Assembly (NCBI GenBank): GCA_964523405.1
Contig: CAZGAQ010000044.1
Coordinates: 1 to 41,661, forward strand
Length of the DNA stretch: 41,661 bases
From: CAZGAQ01 sp964523405
GTDB taxonomy: Bacteria > Planctomycetota > Phycisphaerae > UBA1845 > Fen-1342
Direction: 5' to 3'
This document shows, piece by piece, positions 1 through 6,697 of the stretch (its first letter is position 1; each line of letters starts with the position of its first letter). The translations under genes were made by a program, and so were the position numbers. The notes under the pieces were generated by a model. It was not told the DNA's origin, made no database searches, and saw nothing but the letters and a program-made list of their open reading frames with translations.

Positions 1-54
1 AACTGGCGGGACATCGATCCGTTCATCGCCCTGATGAACACGACCTGCCCGTAG
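1..54 (+). CDS. C-terminal end of a dockerin-like secreted protein (5' truncated by window)
   Basis: Only the last 17 codons and the stop (TAG) are inside the window. They read NWRDIDPFIALMNTTCP, almost the same as the last 17 residues of the complete protein encoded at 279-3371 (NWRDIDPFIARMNTICP). This is the second half of a dockerin-like, EF-hand-type calcium-binding repeat. The gene is therefore probably a tandem paralogue of its downstream neighbour, and its body lies upstream of the window. Function beyond surface or extracellular anchoring cannot be judged. Confidence 0.8.
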   Translation, partial: NWRDIDPFIALMNTTCP

Positions 55-112
55 TGTGAGCGCGGGTCATCATGGAAAACCGCTTACCGAGGCCGTCTGC
101 GGCGTGCGTCCG

Positions 113-141
113 TGGACACCGGGCCCGGAGTGTGGTATAAT
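113..141 (+). promoter_or_regulatory. Sigma-70-type promoter of the 1030-residue secreted protein
   Basis: A -35 box TGGACA (113-118), a 17-base spacer and a perfect -10 box TATAAT (136-141) preceded by TGG (extended -10) stand upstream of the gene starting at 279. The match is strong for a GC-rich genome. Transcription would begin near 148, giving a leader of about 130 bases. Confidence 0.75.
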
Positions 142-147
142 ACCTGC

Positions 148-278
148 TATGTAAACCCATTTGTCTTCCGGGCCAGATGGGCTCCTGCGTAAGGGGATGC
201 AGCGGTGACGCAACGCTGCGCGGGCGGCGGACCGCGAACCCAGGGATGTGAGTCAGTTCCAAATAGAAGGGGTGCACG
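148..278 (+). other. Long 5' leader with several possible hairpins
   Basis: The leader between the promoter and the ATG at 279 can fold. CCCATTTG (157-164) can pair with CAGATGGG, and CTGCGT with ATGCAG just after; GCAGCG with CGCTGC is a competing pairing. A good Shine-Dalgarno (AGAAGGGG, 265-272) precedes the ATG. No known riboswitch class was recognised, so regulation through this leader is only a possibility. Confidence 0.3.
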
Positions 279-3200
279 ATGTGTAGGCAAGCTGCGCTGA
301 CGGGAGCGGTAGCACTGTGCCTCTGGAGTTCTGCGCTGGCCCAAACGGAGGCCGGCAAGCCTCCGGAATCGGCGGCGGGGCAGGCAACGGCGGATGTGCT
401 GGTCGTCAGCCCATCCGCGAAGACCGACGCGAGCCGCTCCGGGGATTTCGCGGCCGTGCCCAGTAAGCTCGCCGAATCGGCGAACGAAGGGCAAACCGAG
501 CAAGATCGCGGCGCGACCTGTGCGACCGCGGCAACCGTGGTGTGCGGCACACCGCTCACGTTTGCGATCTCCGGCACGACGCCGGCCACGTCCACCAAAC
601 CCGACTGCTGGGGATCGGTGGGCTACGGCCCCCAGTGGTTCAAGTTTACGGCGAATGCGAGCTGCGCCATCGTGACCACCTGCGGCGATCCGGGCACCAA
701 TCGTCCGCTACAGCCGGACACGGAGATCGCGATCTTCAGCGGCACCTGTTCCGCTCTGACGCAGATCGCCTGCTCGGACGACGGGTGCGCATACGGCACG
801 AATCCACAGTATTTGTCCTCGGCAGTTGCCTCCGACTTGAACGTCGGGCAGACCTACTTCATTCTCGTCGCCAAGTGGAACTCCAGCACGCTCAACAACG
901 GGAACTACGTCCTGTCGGTCACGTGCAGCGCGACGCCCATCATCACGTGCCAATTCGCCGACCAACCGGAATGGGAACTCGACCCCTGCGGCCAGGATCC
1001 GGGCATGTTCCCCTGGTACTTCGGCACGTTCTCGGTCAATAACGGCTGCAATGTGAACCCCCCGGCTTTCGCGGAACTCCTGCAGTGCAACTCCACCGTC
1101 TGCGGCACGATGACGATGGCGCGGACACTCGAAGGTACGACGGTGCGCGATACGGACTGGTATCGGCTGCACCTGACGGCCCCCGGCCGGATTTACGTCA
1201 ACGTCGAGGCCGAGTTCGCGCCGGTCGCGGCGATCATGGCGGCCGCCGACGTCAACCAGCCGATCCGTTGCGACAACTACGCGACGGTTGCGGCGCGCAA
1301 CGCCACCGCTCCGGACTTCAGCGTCGAACTGACCTATCCCGACGCGAGTCTGCCGGTCGCCCCGGCCGGTGAGTACTGGGTCATGGTATCCGCGGACTGG
1401 AGCGAGCAGACGATCCCCTGCACGCGCGACTACCGCGCCTTCATCGGGCTCACGCCGTGCGCGCTGCAGAATGGCGCGTGCTGCCTGCCCGGCGGCACCG
1501 CCTGCCTGGATGCCCAAACCGCACCGAACGGCACGCGCGAATACTGCACCGCGCAGGGCGGCACCTGGTATGGTCCCGGGTCGACCTGCACCACGACCGT
1601 CTGTTTCGTCTGCCCGGAGGGCTTCACCGTCCTGCCGCCCGAAACGGACTTCAACTGCGCGACGGCCCCCTACGTGTACACGGACACGACCAATGCCGGC
1701 TGCGGTACGGCCGCCAAGTCGTTCACCGTCCTGCCCCTGCCGGATCCGAACCTGGGTGTCATCCAGGTCTGCGGCGTCGCGGGTACGCACTTCGACGCCG
1801 ATCCCCCCGGTGCGAATCTGCGCGATAACGACTGGTATCAGGTGGGCACGAGCGAGGTGTGGCCGGTCAACACCACCAAGGAGGTCACCGCGAGCGTGGT
1901 CGCCGAGTTCCCGGTCGAAGTGCTGCTCGCGCAGCCGGGTTACGGCTATGGCGCAACCTCGCCGACCGGCCACGAGTGCGATGCGGCCGATCAGACCGGT
2001 GTCAAGGCCTGGCGAATCCTGTCCCGTGCGACCGGCGCCCCCGGCGAGTTCGTGCAGGTGTCGAACTGCGTCCTGGCCAGCCCCAGCGACAAGGGTCGCG
2101 CCTGGGTGATCGTGCGTCCGGCGCTGCTGGGCACGCCGCGCGAGATTCCCTGCGGGAGCCGGTACAGCCTGCGGGTCGAGTACATCTCCACCTGTCCGAA
2201 CACCGGCGCCTGCTGCTATGCGGCCGGTTGCGCGCTGCGGACATTCGTCGCGTGCAACGCCTTGGGCGGAACCTTTTGGGGCGAAGGCAGCAGCTGCGAA
2301 CAGGGTTGCTGCGCCTGCGAACCCACAAACACGCCCGAAAACGAGCCCGGTTGCGCTTTCCCGGATGGCGTGAACAGCTCGTGTTTCTACATCATCGGGG
2401 GCACGGTCCCCACGGCCGCCGTCGCCACGCCGATTACGCCCGGCACCCAGTACATCTGCGGGGCCGGCGGCTGGGTGGACGTCGGCAGTTACGGCTACAT
2501 GCCGGAAATGGACTGCTACGGGTTTACGCTGCCCACCGTGGGCACCATCCGCGCGTGGCTCTACTCGGAGTTTGACTCCAACGTCTTCCTGCTCAAGAAG
2601 GGCACGGCACCGGATTATTGCGACGACGCGACGATCTGGTACTTCGGTCTCGGCGAGCCGCGTTGCCAGTGGAATCTGCTGGAACGCATCAACACCGTGC
2701 CGGGCGATTATCAGGTGTGCGTCCGCATCAGCCGTGACGACGAGCGCGCATTCATCTGCAACGATGGCGAACATCCCAAGTACTCGCTCTACGCGGAGAC
2801 CCCCGGCCTGACGGGCGCGTGCTGCTACAGCTACGCCGGCGTCCAATACTGCGGCAACCTGTCGGCGGCCGAGTGCGCCGCCGAGGCCGGTTCGTATTAC
2901 TACGGCGACAATACGACCTGCGATGACGCAAATGTGTGTGCCGGCGCGTGCTGCACGCCCGACGGGTGTGTGCTCGAGTTCGCCGCGTACTGCGACCATT
3001 TCATGGGCTACGACACGAACTGCGCGTACGACTGGTGCAGCTCCGGGGCCTGCTGCGTCCACGGAACCTGTACTTTCGTTGATCCGGCCGCCTGTGCGGC
3101 GGCGGGCGGTGTGTTCCAGGGCGCTGCCACCACCTGCTCGACCAACCTGTGTCGGTGCGCCGGAGACGCCAACTGCGACGGCACCATCACCTGGCGGGAT

Positions 3201-3371
3201 ATCGACTACTTCATCGCCGGCATCAACGACAACGAACCGTACTGGCGACAGCAGTTTCTGCCCGGTACGCCGACTTGCCCCTATGTTAATCTGGACTGCA
3301 GCGCCGACGGACACGTCAACTGGCGCGACATCGACCCGTTTATCGCCAGGATGAACACGATCTGCCCGTAA
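279..3371 (+). CDS. Large secreted multidomain protein with Cys-rich GACC modules and C-terminal dockerin-like repeats
   Basis: A 1030-residue exported protein. A signal peptide (about residues 1-22, ending SALAQ) is followed by several beta-sandwich-like segments with RDTDWY or RDNDWY motifs (around 290-310 and 510-530), resembling bacterial pre-peptidase C-terminal (PPC) domains. Five Cys-rich modules, each starting GACC, begin near residues 398, 643, 846, 888 and 923; such modules are frequent in planctomycete surface proteins. Residues about 961-1030 hold two dockerin-like EF-hand repeats (GDANCDGTITWRDIDYFI and NLDCSADGHVNWRDIDPFI). No catalytic motif is visible, so adhesion, structural or substrate-binding roles are all possible. 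The ATG is supported by the Shine-Dalgarno at 265-272. The gene directly follows a paralogue that ends at 54. Assignment as a secreted dockerin-ended protein is firm; the biochemical role is unknown. Confidence 0.85.
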   Translation: MCRQAALTGAVALCLWSSALAQTEAGKPPESAAGQATADVLVVSPSAKTDASRSGDFAAVPSKLAESANEGQTEQDRGATCATAATVVCGTPLTFAISGTTPATSTKPDCWGSVGYGPQWFKFTANASCAIVTTCGDPGTNRPLQPDTEIAIFSGTCSALTQIACSDDGCAYGTNPQYLSSAVASDLNVGQTYFILVAKWNSSTLNNGNYVLSVTCSATPIITCQFADQPEWELDPCGQDPGMFPWYFGTFSVNNGCNVNPPAFAELLQCNSTVCGTMTMARTLEGTTVRDTDWYRLHLTAPGRIYVNVEAEFAPVAAIMAAADVNQPIRCDNYATVAARNATAPDFSVELTYPDASLPVAPAGEYWVMVSADWSEQTIPCTRDYRAFIGLTPCALQNGACCLPGGTACLDAQTAPNGTREYCTAQGGTWYGPGSTCTTTVCFVCPEGFTVLPPETDFNCATAPYVYTDTTNAGCGTAAKSFTVLPLPDPNLGVIQVCGVAGTHFDADPPGANLRDNDWYQVGTSEVWPVNTTKEVTASVVAEFPVEVLLAQPGYGYGATSPTGHECDAADQTGVKAWRILSRATGAPGEFVQVSNCVLASPSDKGRAWVIVRPALLGTPREIPCGSRYSLRVEYISTCPNTGACCYAAGCALRTFVACNALGGTFWGEGSSCEQGCCACEPTNTPENEPGCAFPDGVNSSCFYIIGGTVPTAAVATPITPGTQYICGAGGWVDVGSYGYMPEMDCYGFTLPTVGTIRAWLYSEFDSNVFLLKKGTAPDYCDDATIWYFGLGEPRCQWNLLERINTVPGDYQVCVRISRDDERAFICNDGEHPKYSLYAETPGLTGACCYSYAGVQYCGNLSAAECAAEAGSYYYGDNTTCDDANVCAGACCTPDGCVLEFAAYCDHFMGYDTNCAYDWCSSGACCVHGTCTFVDPAACAAAGGVFQGAATTCSTNLCRCAGDANCDGTITWRDIDYFIAGINDNEPYWRQQFLPGTPTCPYVNLDCSADGHVNWRDIDPFIARMNTICP

Positions 3372-3438
3372 TCGCGCCCCTCCCGACCACCCCGCGGGTG
3401 CTTCCGGTGAAAACTGGCCGGGCGCGCCGGCAACCGCT

Positions 3439-3466
3439 TTGCGCCCTTGCAGGCGTCCCGTAGAAT
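3439..3466 (+). promoter_or_regulatory. Possible promoter of the GH10-like / HhH / manA operon
   Basis: TTGCGC (3439-3444), a 16-base spacer and TAGAAT (3461-3466). A transcript from here starts near 3473. That excludes the earlier in-frame ATG at 3447 and agrees with the GTG start at 3528. The -35 match is weak. Confidence 0.4.
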
Positions 3467-3527
3467 CCCGGTAGCCGTTCGCCGGCGGGCCTGCCCCCGG
3501 CGCCCCGGCGACTGGAGGCCGCACAAC

Positions 3528-5015
3528 GTGCACCGGTTTCTGTGCTACCTGAAAGGCGCGGGTAAATCACCACCCGATCTCCGTGGCGCGCACCTATTGG
3601 GCACCGACAATGTCCCCGTGCGCGGCGAGATCCGCTGGCAGGACGGGGAGATCCGCTGCACACCGCGCACCCAGGACCCGGTCGGCCTGTCGCTCCTGTG
3701 GCCGGTTGCCGGCTTTGGGACGATCCAGCTCCAGACGACACGCCTCCCGGCGCGCGACAAGCCCTATCACCTGCACGTGGAGTTGGCGCGACACCAGCTC
3801 ATGCGCATTTCCGTCAAGCGCGAAGAGTGGGGCCTGTATGACTACAACGGCATGGAGGACATCGCCGGGCAGATCGACACCGCCCGGGATGCTTTCCTCG
3901 CATCCGTCGAGCAGAGCGAACAGCCGGACAAAGCCGCCCAACTTGCCGACCAGGCCCTCGCCGGCGGCCTGGTGGCCGGCGAGGAGATGTCGCGCTTCCA
4001 TGCCAACATCTTCCTCGGCCGCCGTCGCCAGAGCGGCGGCTTCAACCGCCCCTTCCTCGGCATCTGCGCCCCGATCGTCTGCAAGAACCCGGCCTGGGCG
4101 CGTTCGATGGGTGACACTTTCCAGTTTGTGCGCCTGCCGTTTGTCTGGCGGGACATCCAGCCCACCGAACAGGTACAGCAATACGACGCGGTCGACGCCG
4201 CGATCAAGCTCTGCTCCGCCGCCGGCTTGAGCCTGCGCGGCGGACCGCTGCTGAATTTCGGCGTCCGCTCCGTCCCGGACTGGATGTATATCTGGGAAAA
4301 CGACTTCGAGGCCATCTACGAAGCCGCGCGCGAGCACGTCGAGCGCACCGTACAGCGGTTCGGCAAGCAGATTCCCTCCTGGGTCGTCGCCACCGGCCTG
4401 CACGCCGACAACGTCTTCGGCTTCAGCTTCGAGCAGATCATGGAGCTGACGCGCATGGCGGCGGCTGTAACCAAACAGGTCGCCCCGCGCACCCAGGTGC
4501 TCATCGACATCTGTCAGCCCTGGGGCGAATACTACGCCCGCAATCAGCAGACCGTGCCGCCGCTCTTGTACGCCGACATGGTCGTGCAGAGCGGTATCAA
4601 CTTCGATGCCTTCGGCCTGCAGTTCCTCTGCGGCATCGAGAGCGACGGCTACCACGTGCGCGATCTCTTCCAGGTCAGCGCGTTGATCGACAAGGTCGCC
4701 AATTTCGGCAAGCCGATCCACATCACGGCCTTGGGCGCCCCCTCCACGCTGGCCAAGAGCACCGGCGAGGCCACGCCCGGCGGGGAGTGGCGCGGCCCCT
4801 GGACCGACGAGATTCAGGCCGAGTGGTTGACCGCGGTCTGCGAGGTCGCCCTCTCCAAGCCGTACGTCGAGACGGTCTGTCTCCAACCGCTGGTCGACAG
4901 CGGCGATGATGTCATCCCGACCGGTGGGCTGCTCCGCGACGATCTCGTCCCCAAGCCCGCGTTGAAGCGCCTCGCGCAGATGCGCGAGCGCCTCATTTCC
5001 GGCAACGGCAAATGA
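3528..5015 (+). CDS. GH10-fold protein lacking both catalytic glutamates
   Basis: A 495-residue protein with no signal peptide. Residues about 198-420 follow the order of glycoside hydrolase family 10 xylanases: FVWRDIQPTEQ (about 205) matches the family's W..LQPE segment, SVPDWMY the PSWV segment, then a long helix and PSWVVATGLH (284-292). In active GH10 enzymes this last stretch reads WDVVNEAL, with Glu as acid/base; here the N-E pair is T289-G290. The nucleophile segment ITELD appears as ITALG (399-403), with Ala at the Glu position. The His of the family's LVWH loop is also absent. I infer a non-hydrolytic carbohydrate-binding or regulatory protein, or an enzyme with relocated chemistry. 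The first 190 residues are unrecognised. The GTG start is chosen for GGAGG at 3514-3518. It overlaps the next gene by 4 bases (ATGA). Confidence 0.8.
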   Translation: MHRFLCYLKGAGKSPPDLRGAHLLGTDNVPVRGEIRWQDGEIRCTPRTQDPVGLSLLWPVAGFGTIQLQTTRLPARDKPYHLHVELARHQLMRISVKREEWGLYDYNGMEDIAGQIDTARDAFLASVEQSEQPDKAAQLADQALAGGLVAGEEMSRFHANIFLGRRRQSGGFNRPFLGICAPIVCKNPAWARSMGDTFQFVRLPFVWRDIQPTEQVQQYDAVDAAIKLCSAAGLSLRGGPLLNFGVRSVPDWMYIWENDFEAIYEAAREHVERTVQRFGKQIPSWVVATGLHADNVFGFSFEQIMELTRMAAAVTKQVAPRTQVLIDICQPWGEYYARNQQTVPPLLYADMVVQSGINFDAFGLQFLCGIESDGYHVRDLFQVSALIDKVANFGKPIHITALGAPSTLAKSTGEATPGGEWRGPWTDEIQAEWLTAVCEVALSKPYVETVCLQPLVDSGDDVIPTGGLLRDDLVPKPALKRLAQMRERLISGNGK

Positions 5016-5437
5016 ACCCCGCCGCCCACCACCCCGCACCCGTCACCACGCGCCAGCTTGGGCACCGCGCCGCAAGCGGTGCCTACGCCCGCGCGGCCTT
5101 GGTCTGCGCCCTGCTCCTGTTCACCCTGCAACAGGTCATCGCCACACGCGCGCCGCAGTGGGCGAGCGCCGCCGCGCTGTCCCCCGCGCGCGCCCGCCTG
5201 CGCCTCGACCCCAATCGCGCCACCGCCGCCGAGCTGGCTCTGCTCCCGCGCATTGGCCCGCGGCTCGCCGACAACATCGTCCGCCACCGCGGACCGTGCC
5301 CGACGCGACCCGCCTTCTGCGACCTCGCCGACCTGGACGGCGTGCGCGGCATCGGTCCGGCCACCCTCGCCGCGATCAGCCCATTCCTGGAATTCCCGCA
5401 TCCCCTGACCTGTGCCAGCGAGCCTGCCACGCCATGA
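5012..5437 (+). CDS. ComEA-like helix-hairpin-helix membrane protein
   Basis: A 141-residue protein with one hydrophobic segment (about 25-45) followed by a helix-hairpin-helix region, L-LDPNRATAAELALLPRIG then DLDGVRGIGPATLAAI. This is the layout of ComEA and related DNA-binding competence proteins, and of the HhH domain found in some type II secretion pseudopilins (GspK). The two Gly-x-Gly hairpins (RIGP and GIGP) are visible. In ComEA the domain binds incoming double-stranded DNA outside the membrane. Here the neighbours concern sugars, so a competence role is unproven. It overlaps the upstream gene by 4 bases and the downstream manA by 4 bases, so the three are probably translated together. 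Confidence 0.75.
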   Translation: MNPAAHHPAPVTTRQLGHRAASGAYARAALVCALLLFTLQQVIATRAPQWASAAALSPARARLRLDPNRATAAELALLPRIGPRLADNIVRHRGPCPTRPAFCDLADLDGVRGIGPATLAAISPFLEFPHPLTCASEPATP

Positions 5438-6435
5438 CGTACCCCCCGCAACCCGTCGTCTTTGAGCCCCTCTACCATGCCAAGCCCTGGGGCGGCCGCC
5501 GCCTAACGCAGCTACTCGGCAAAGCGCTTCCCGGAACCGCCGCCATCGGTGAAGCCTGGGAGCTGGTCAGCCTGCCCGGCTACGAGTCACGCGTGGCGCG
5601 CGGACCGTTGGCCGGCCTCGGCCTCGGTGAGCTCCTCCGCGACTGGGGCACGGCCCTGGTCGGCGCTGCCGCGCTGGTGGATGGCCGCTTCCCCCTACTG
5701 ATCAAGTTCCTCGACGCCTGTGACAACCTCAGCGTACAGGTTCACCCCAAGCCCGCCCCGGATGACCCCACCGGCGCGCGCGGCGGCGTCAAGCACGAAT
5801 GCTGGTACGTTCTGCACGCCGACCCCGGCGCCAAGCTCTACGTCGGCCTGCGCCCCGGCGTTGGTCCGGTGGATGTGGCGCGCGTCGCCAACACGCCCGC
5901 TATGGTCGACATTCTCCAGGAATGGGCTGGCCAGCCGGGCCAGTGCTACTACCTCCCCAGCGGTACCCTGCATGCGCTCGGCGCCGGCCTGGTCGTGGCC
6001 GAGGTCCAAACACCTTCCGATATAACCTACCGCGCCTATGACTGGAATCGCGTGGACGCGGCCGGCCGCCCGCGCGACCTGCACGTCACCGAGAGCCTCG
6101 CCAACATCCGCTACGACGTGACTTCGGAGATCGTCCGGCCGACCCCACGTCCCGTCAGCAACGCACTCGGGTCGGCCACGCGCGTCGTCGCCTGCGAGCG
6201 TTTCGTGCTGGATTTCGTACGCTGCGCGGCCATGGCTCCGGGCGCCGTGTCACCGGGACCCATGCGCATCTGGATCGTCCTGGAGGGCCACGGCCGCCTG
6301 GTGTACACCCGCGGCGTCGAGCAGTACCCCTGCGTGTTCGCGCGCGGCGACACCGTCCTCATTCCCGCGGATTGCTCACAGACAAGACTGGAGCTATCGG
6401 CCCCGGCGGCGTGGCTCGAAGTGACCATTCCATAG
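5434..6435 (+). CDS. manA: Mannose-6-phosphate isomerase, class I
   Basis: A 333-residue zinc-dependent enzyme interconverting mannose 6-phosphate and fructose 6-phosphate, which links mannose and GDP-sugar metabolism to glycolysis. The cupin metal ligands are all visible: Q102 and H104 (QVHPK), E122 (HECWYV) and H180 (PSGTLHALG). The N-terminus has the family's KPWGGRRL and the middle has LLIKFLDA. Length fits the short bacterial class I enzymes. The ATG at 5434 overlaps the stop of the HhH gene (ATGA), giving translational coupling. The unit ends at a strong hairpin at 6451-6475. Confidence 0.93.
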   Translation: MTYPPQPVVFEPLYHAKPWGGRRLTQLLGKALPGTAAIGEAWELVSLPGYESRVARGPLAGLGLGELLRDWGTALVGAAALVDGRFPLLIKFLDACDNLSVQVHPKPAPDDPTGARGGVKHECWYVLHADPGAKLYVGLRPGVGPVDVARVANTPAMVDILQEWAGQPGQCYYLPSGTLHALGAGLVVAEVQTPSDITYRAYDWNRVDAAGRPRDLHVTESLANIRYDVTSEIVRPTPRPVSNALGSATRVVACERFVLDFVRCAAMAPGAVSPGPMRIWIVLEGHGRLVYTRGVEQYPCVFARGDTVLIPADCSQTRLELSAPAAWLEVTIP

Positions 6436-6450
6436 CGCTGTCCTCGCCGC

Positions 6451-6475
6451 ACCGGTCCGCGCTGCCCGGACCGGT
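6451..6475 (+). terminator. Hairpin after manA
   Basis: ACCGGTCCG (6451-6459) and CGGACCGGT (6467-6475) form a perfect 9-base-pair stem with a 7-base loop, 15 bases after the manA stop. There is no U-run, so it may aid Rho-dependent ending or protect the 3' end. Confidence 0.5.
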
Positions 6476-6623
6476 ACCGAATTCCGCTCGCGCGGGCGTG
6501 TGCCGCGCGCCAGGCCGGCGAAGCGTCGCCTTCGCTTCGGTGCCACACGTCCCATAACTCCCGCGAGGCCGTCCTCCGTGATTGCCACCGAGCGCCCCCC
6601 ATCGTTCTCGGCCGGACGGAGCC

Positions 6624-6629
6624 TATACT
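6624..6629 (+). promoter_or_regulatory. Candidate -10 box upstream of the WDG-repeat protein
   Basis: TATACT stands 68 bases before the ATG at 6698. The same -10 word is used by the promoters near 27619, 27855 and 35336. No convincing -35 box lies 16-18 bases upstream, so the call is weak. Confidence 0.3.
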
Positions 6630-6697
6630 TAGTGTCCGAGGAACTTGCGTTCACCCGGAACTCAGGCCCGAAAATGGCCGCGTGAGGGAGCGATTCG

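Noticed and set aside
148..278. A cyclic-di-GMP (GEMM) riboswitch in the leader
   Set aside because: Words such as AAACCC and GACGCAA are present, but the two-stem layout, tetraloop and receptor and the conserved order are not.
708..3533. A 941-codon minus-strand frame opposite the 1030-residue secreted protein
   Set aside because: Same mirror effect of codon bias; no domain, signal peptide or ribosome site. The plus strand has a promoter, signal peptide and dockerin repeats.
5012..5437. A full competence (DNA uptake) locus around the HhH protein
   Set aside because: No ComEC, ComF or pilin gene is nearby; the HhH domain alone is not enough.
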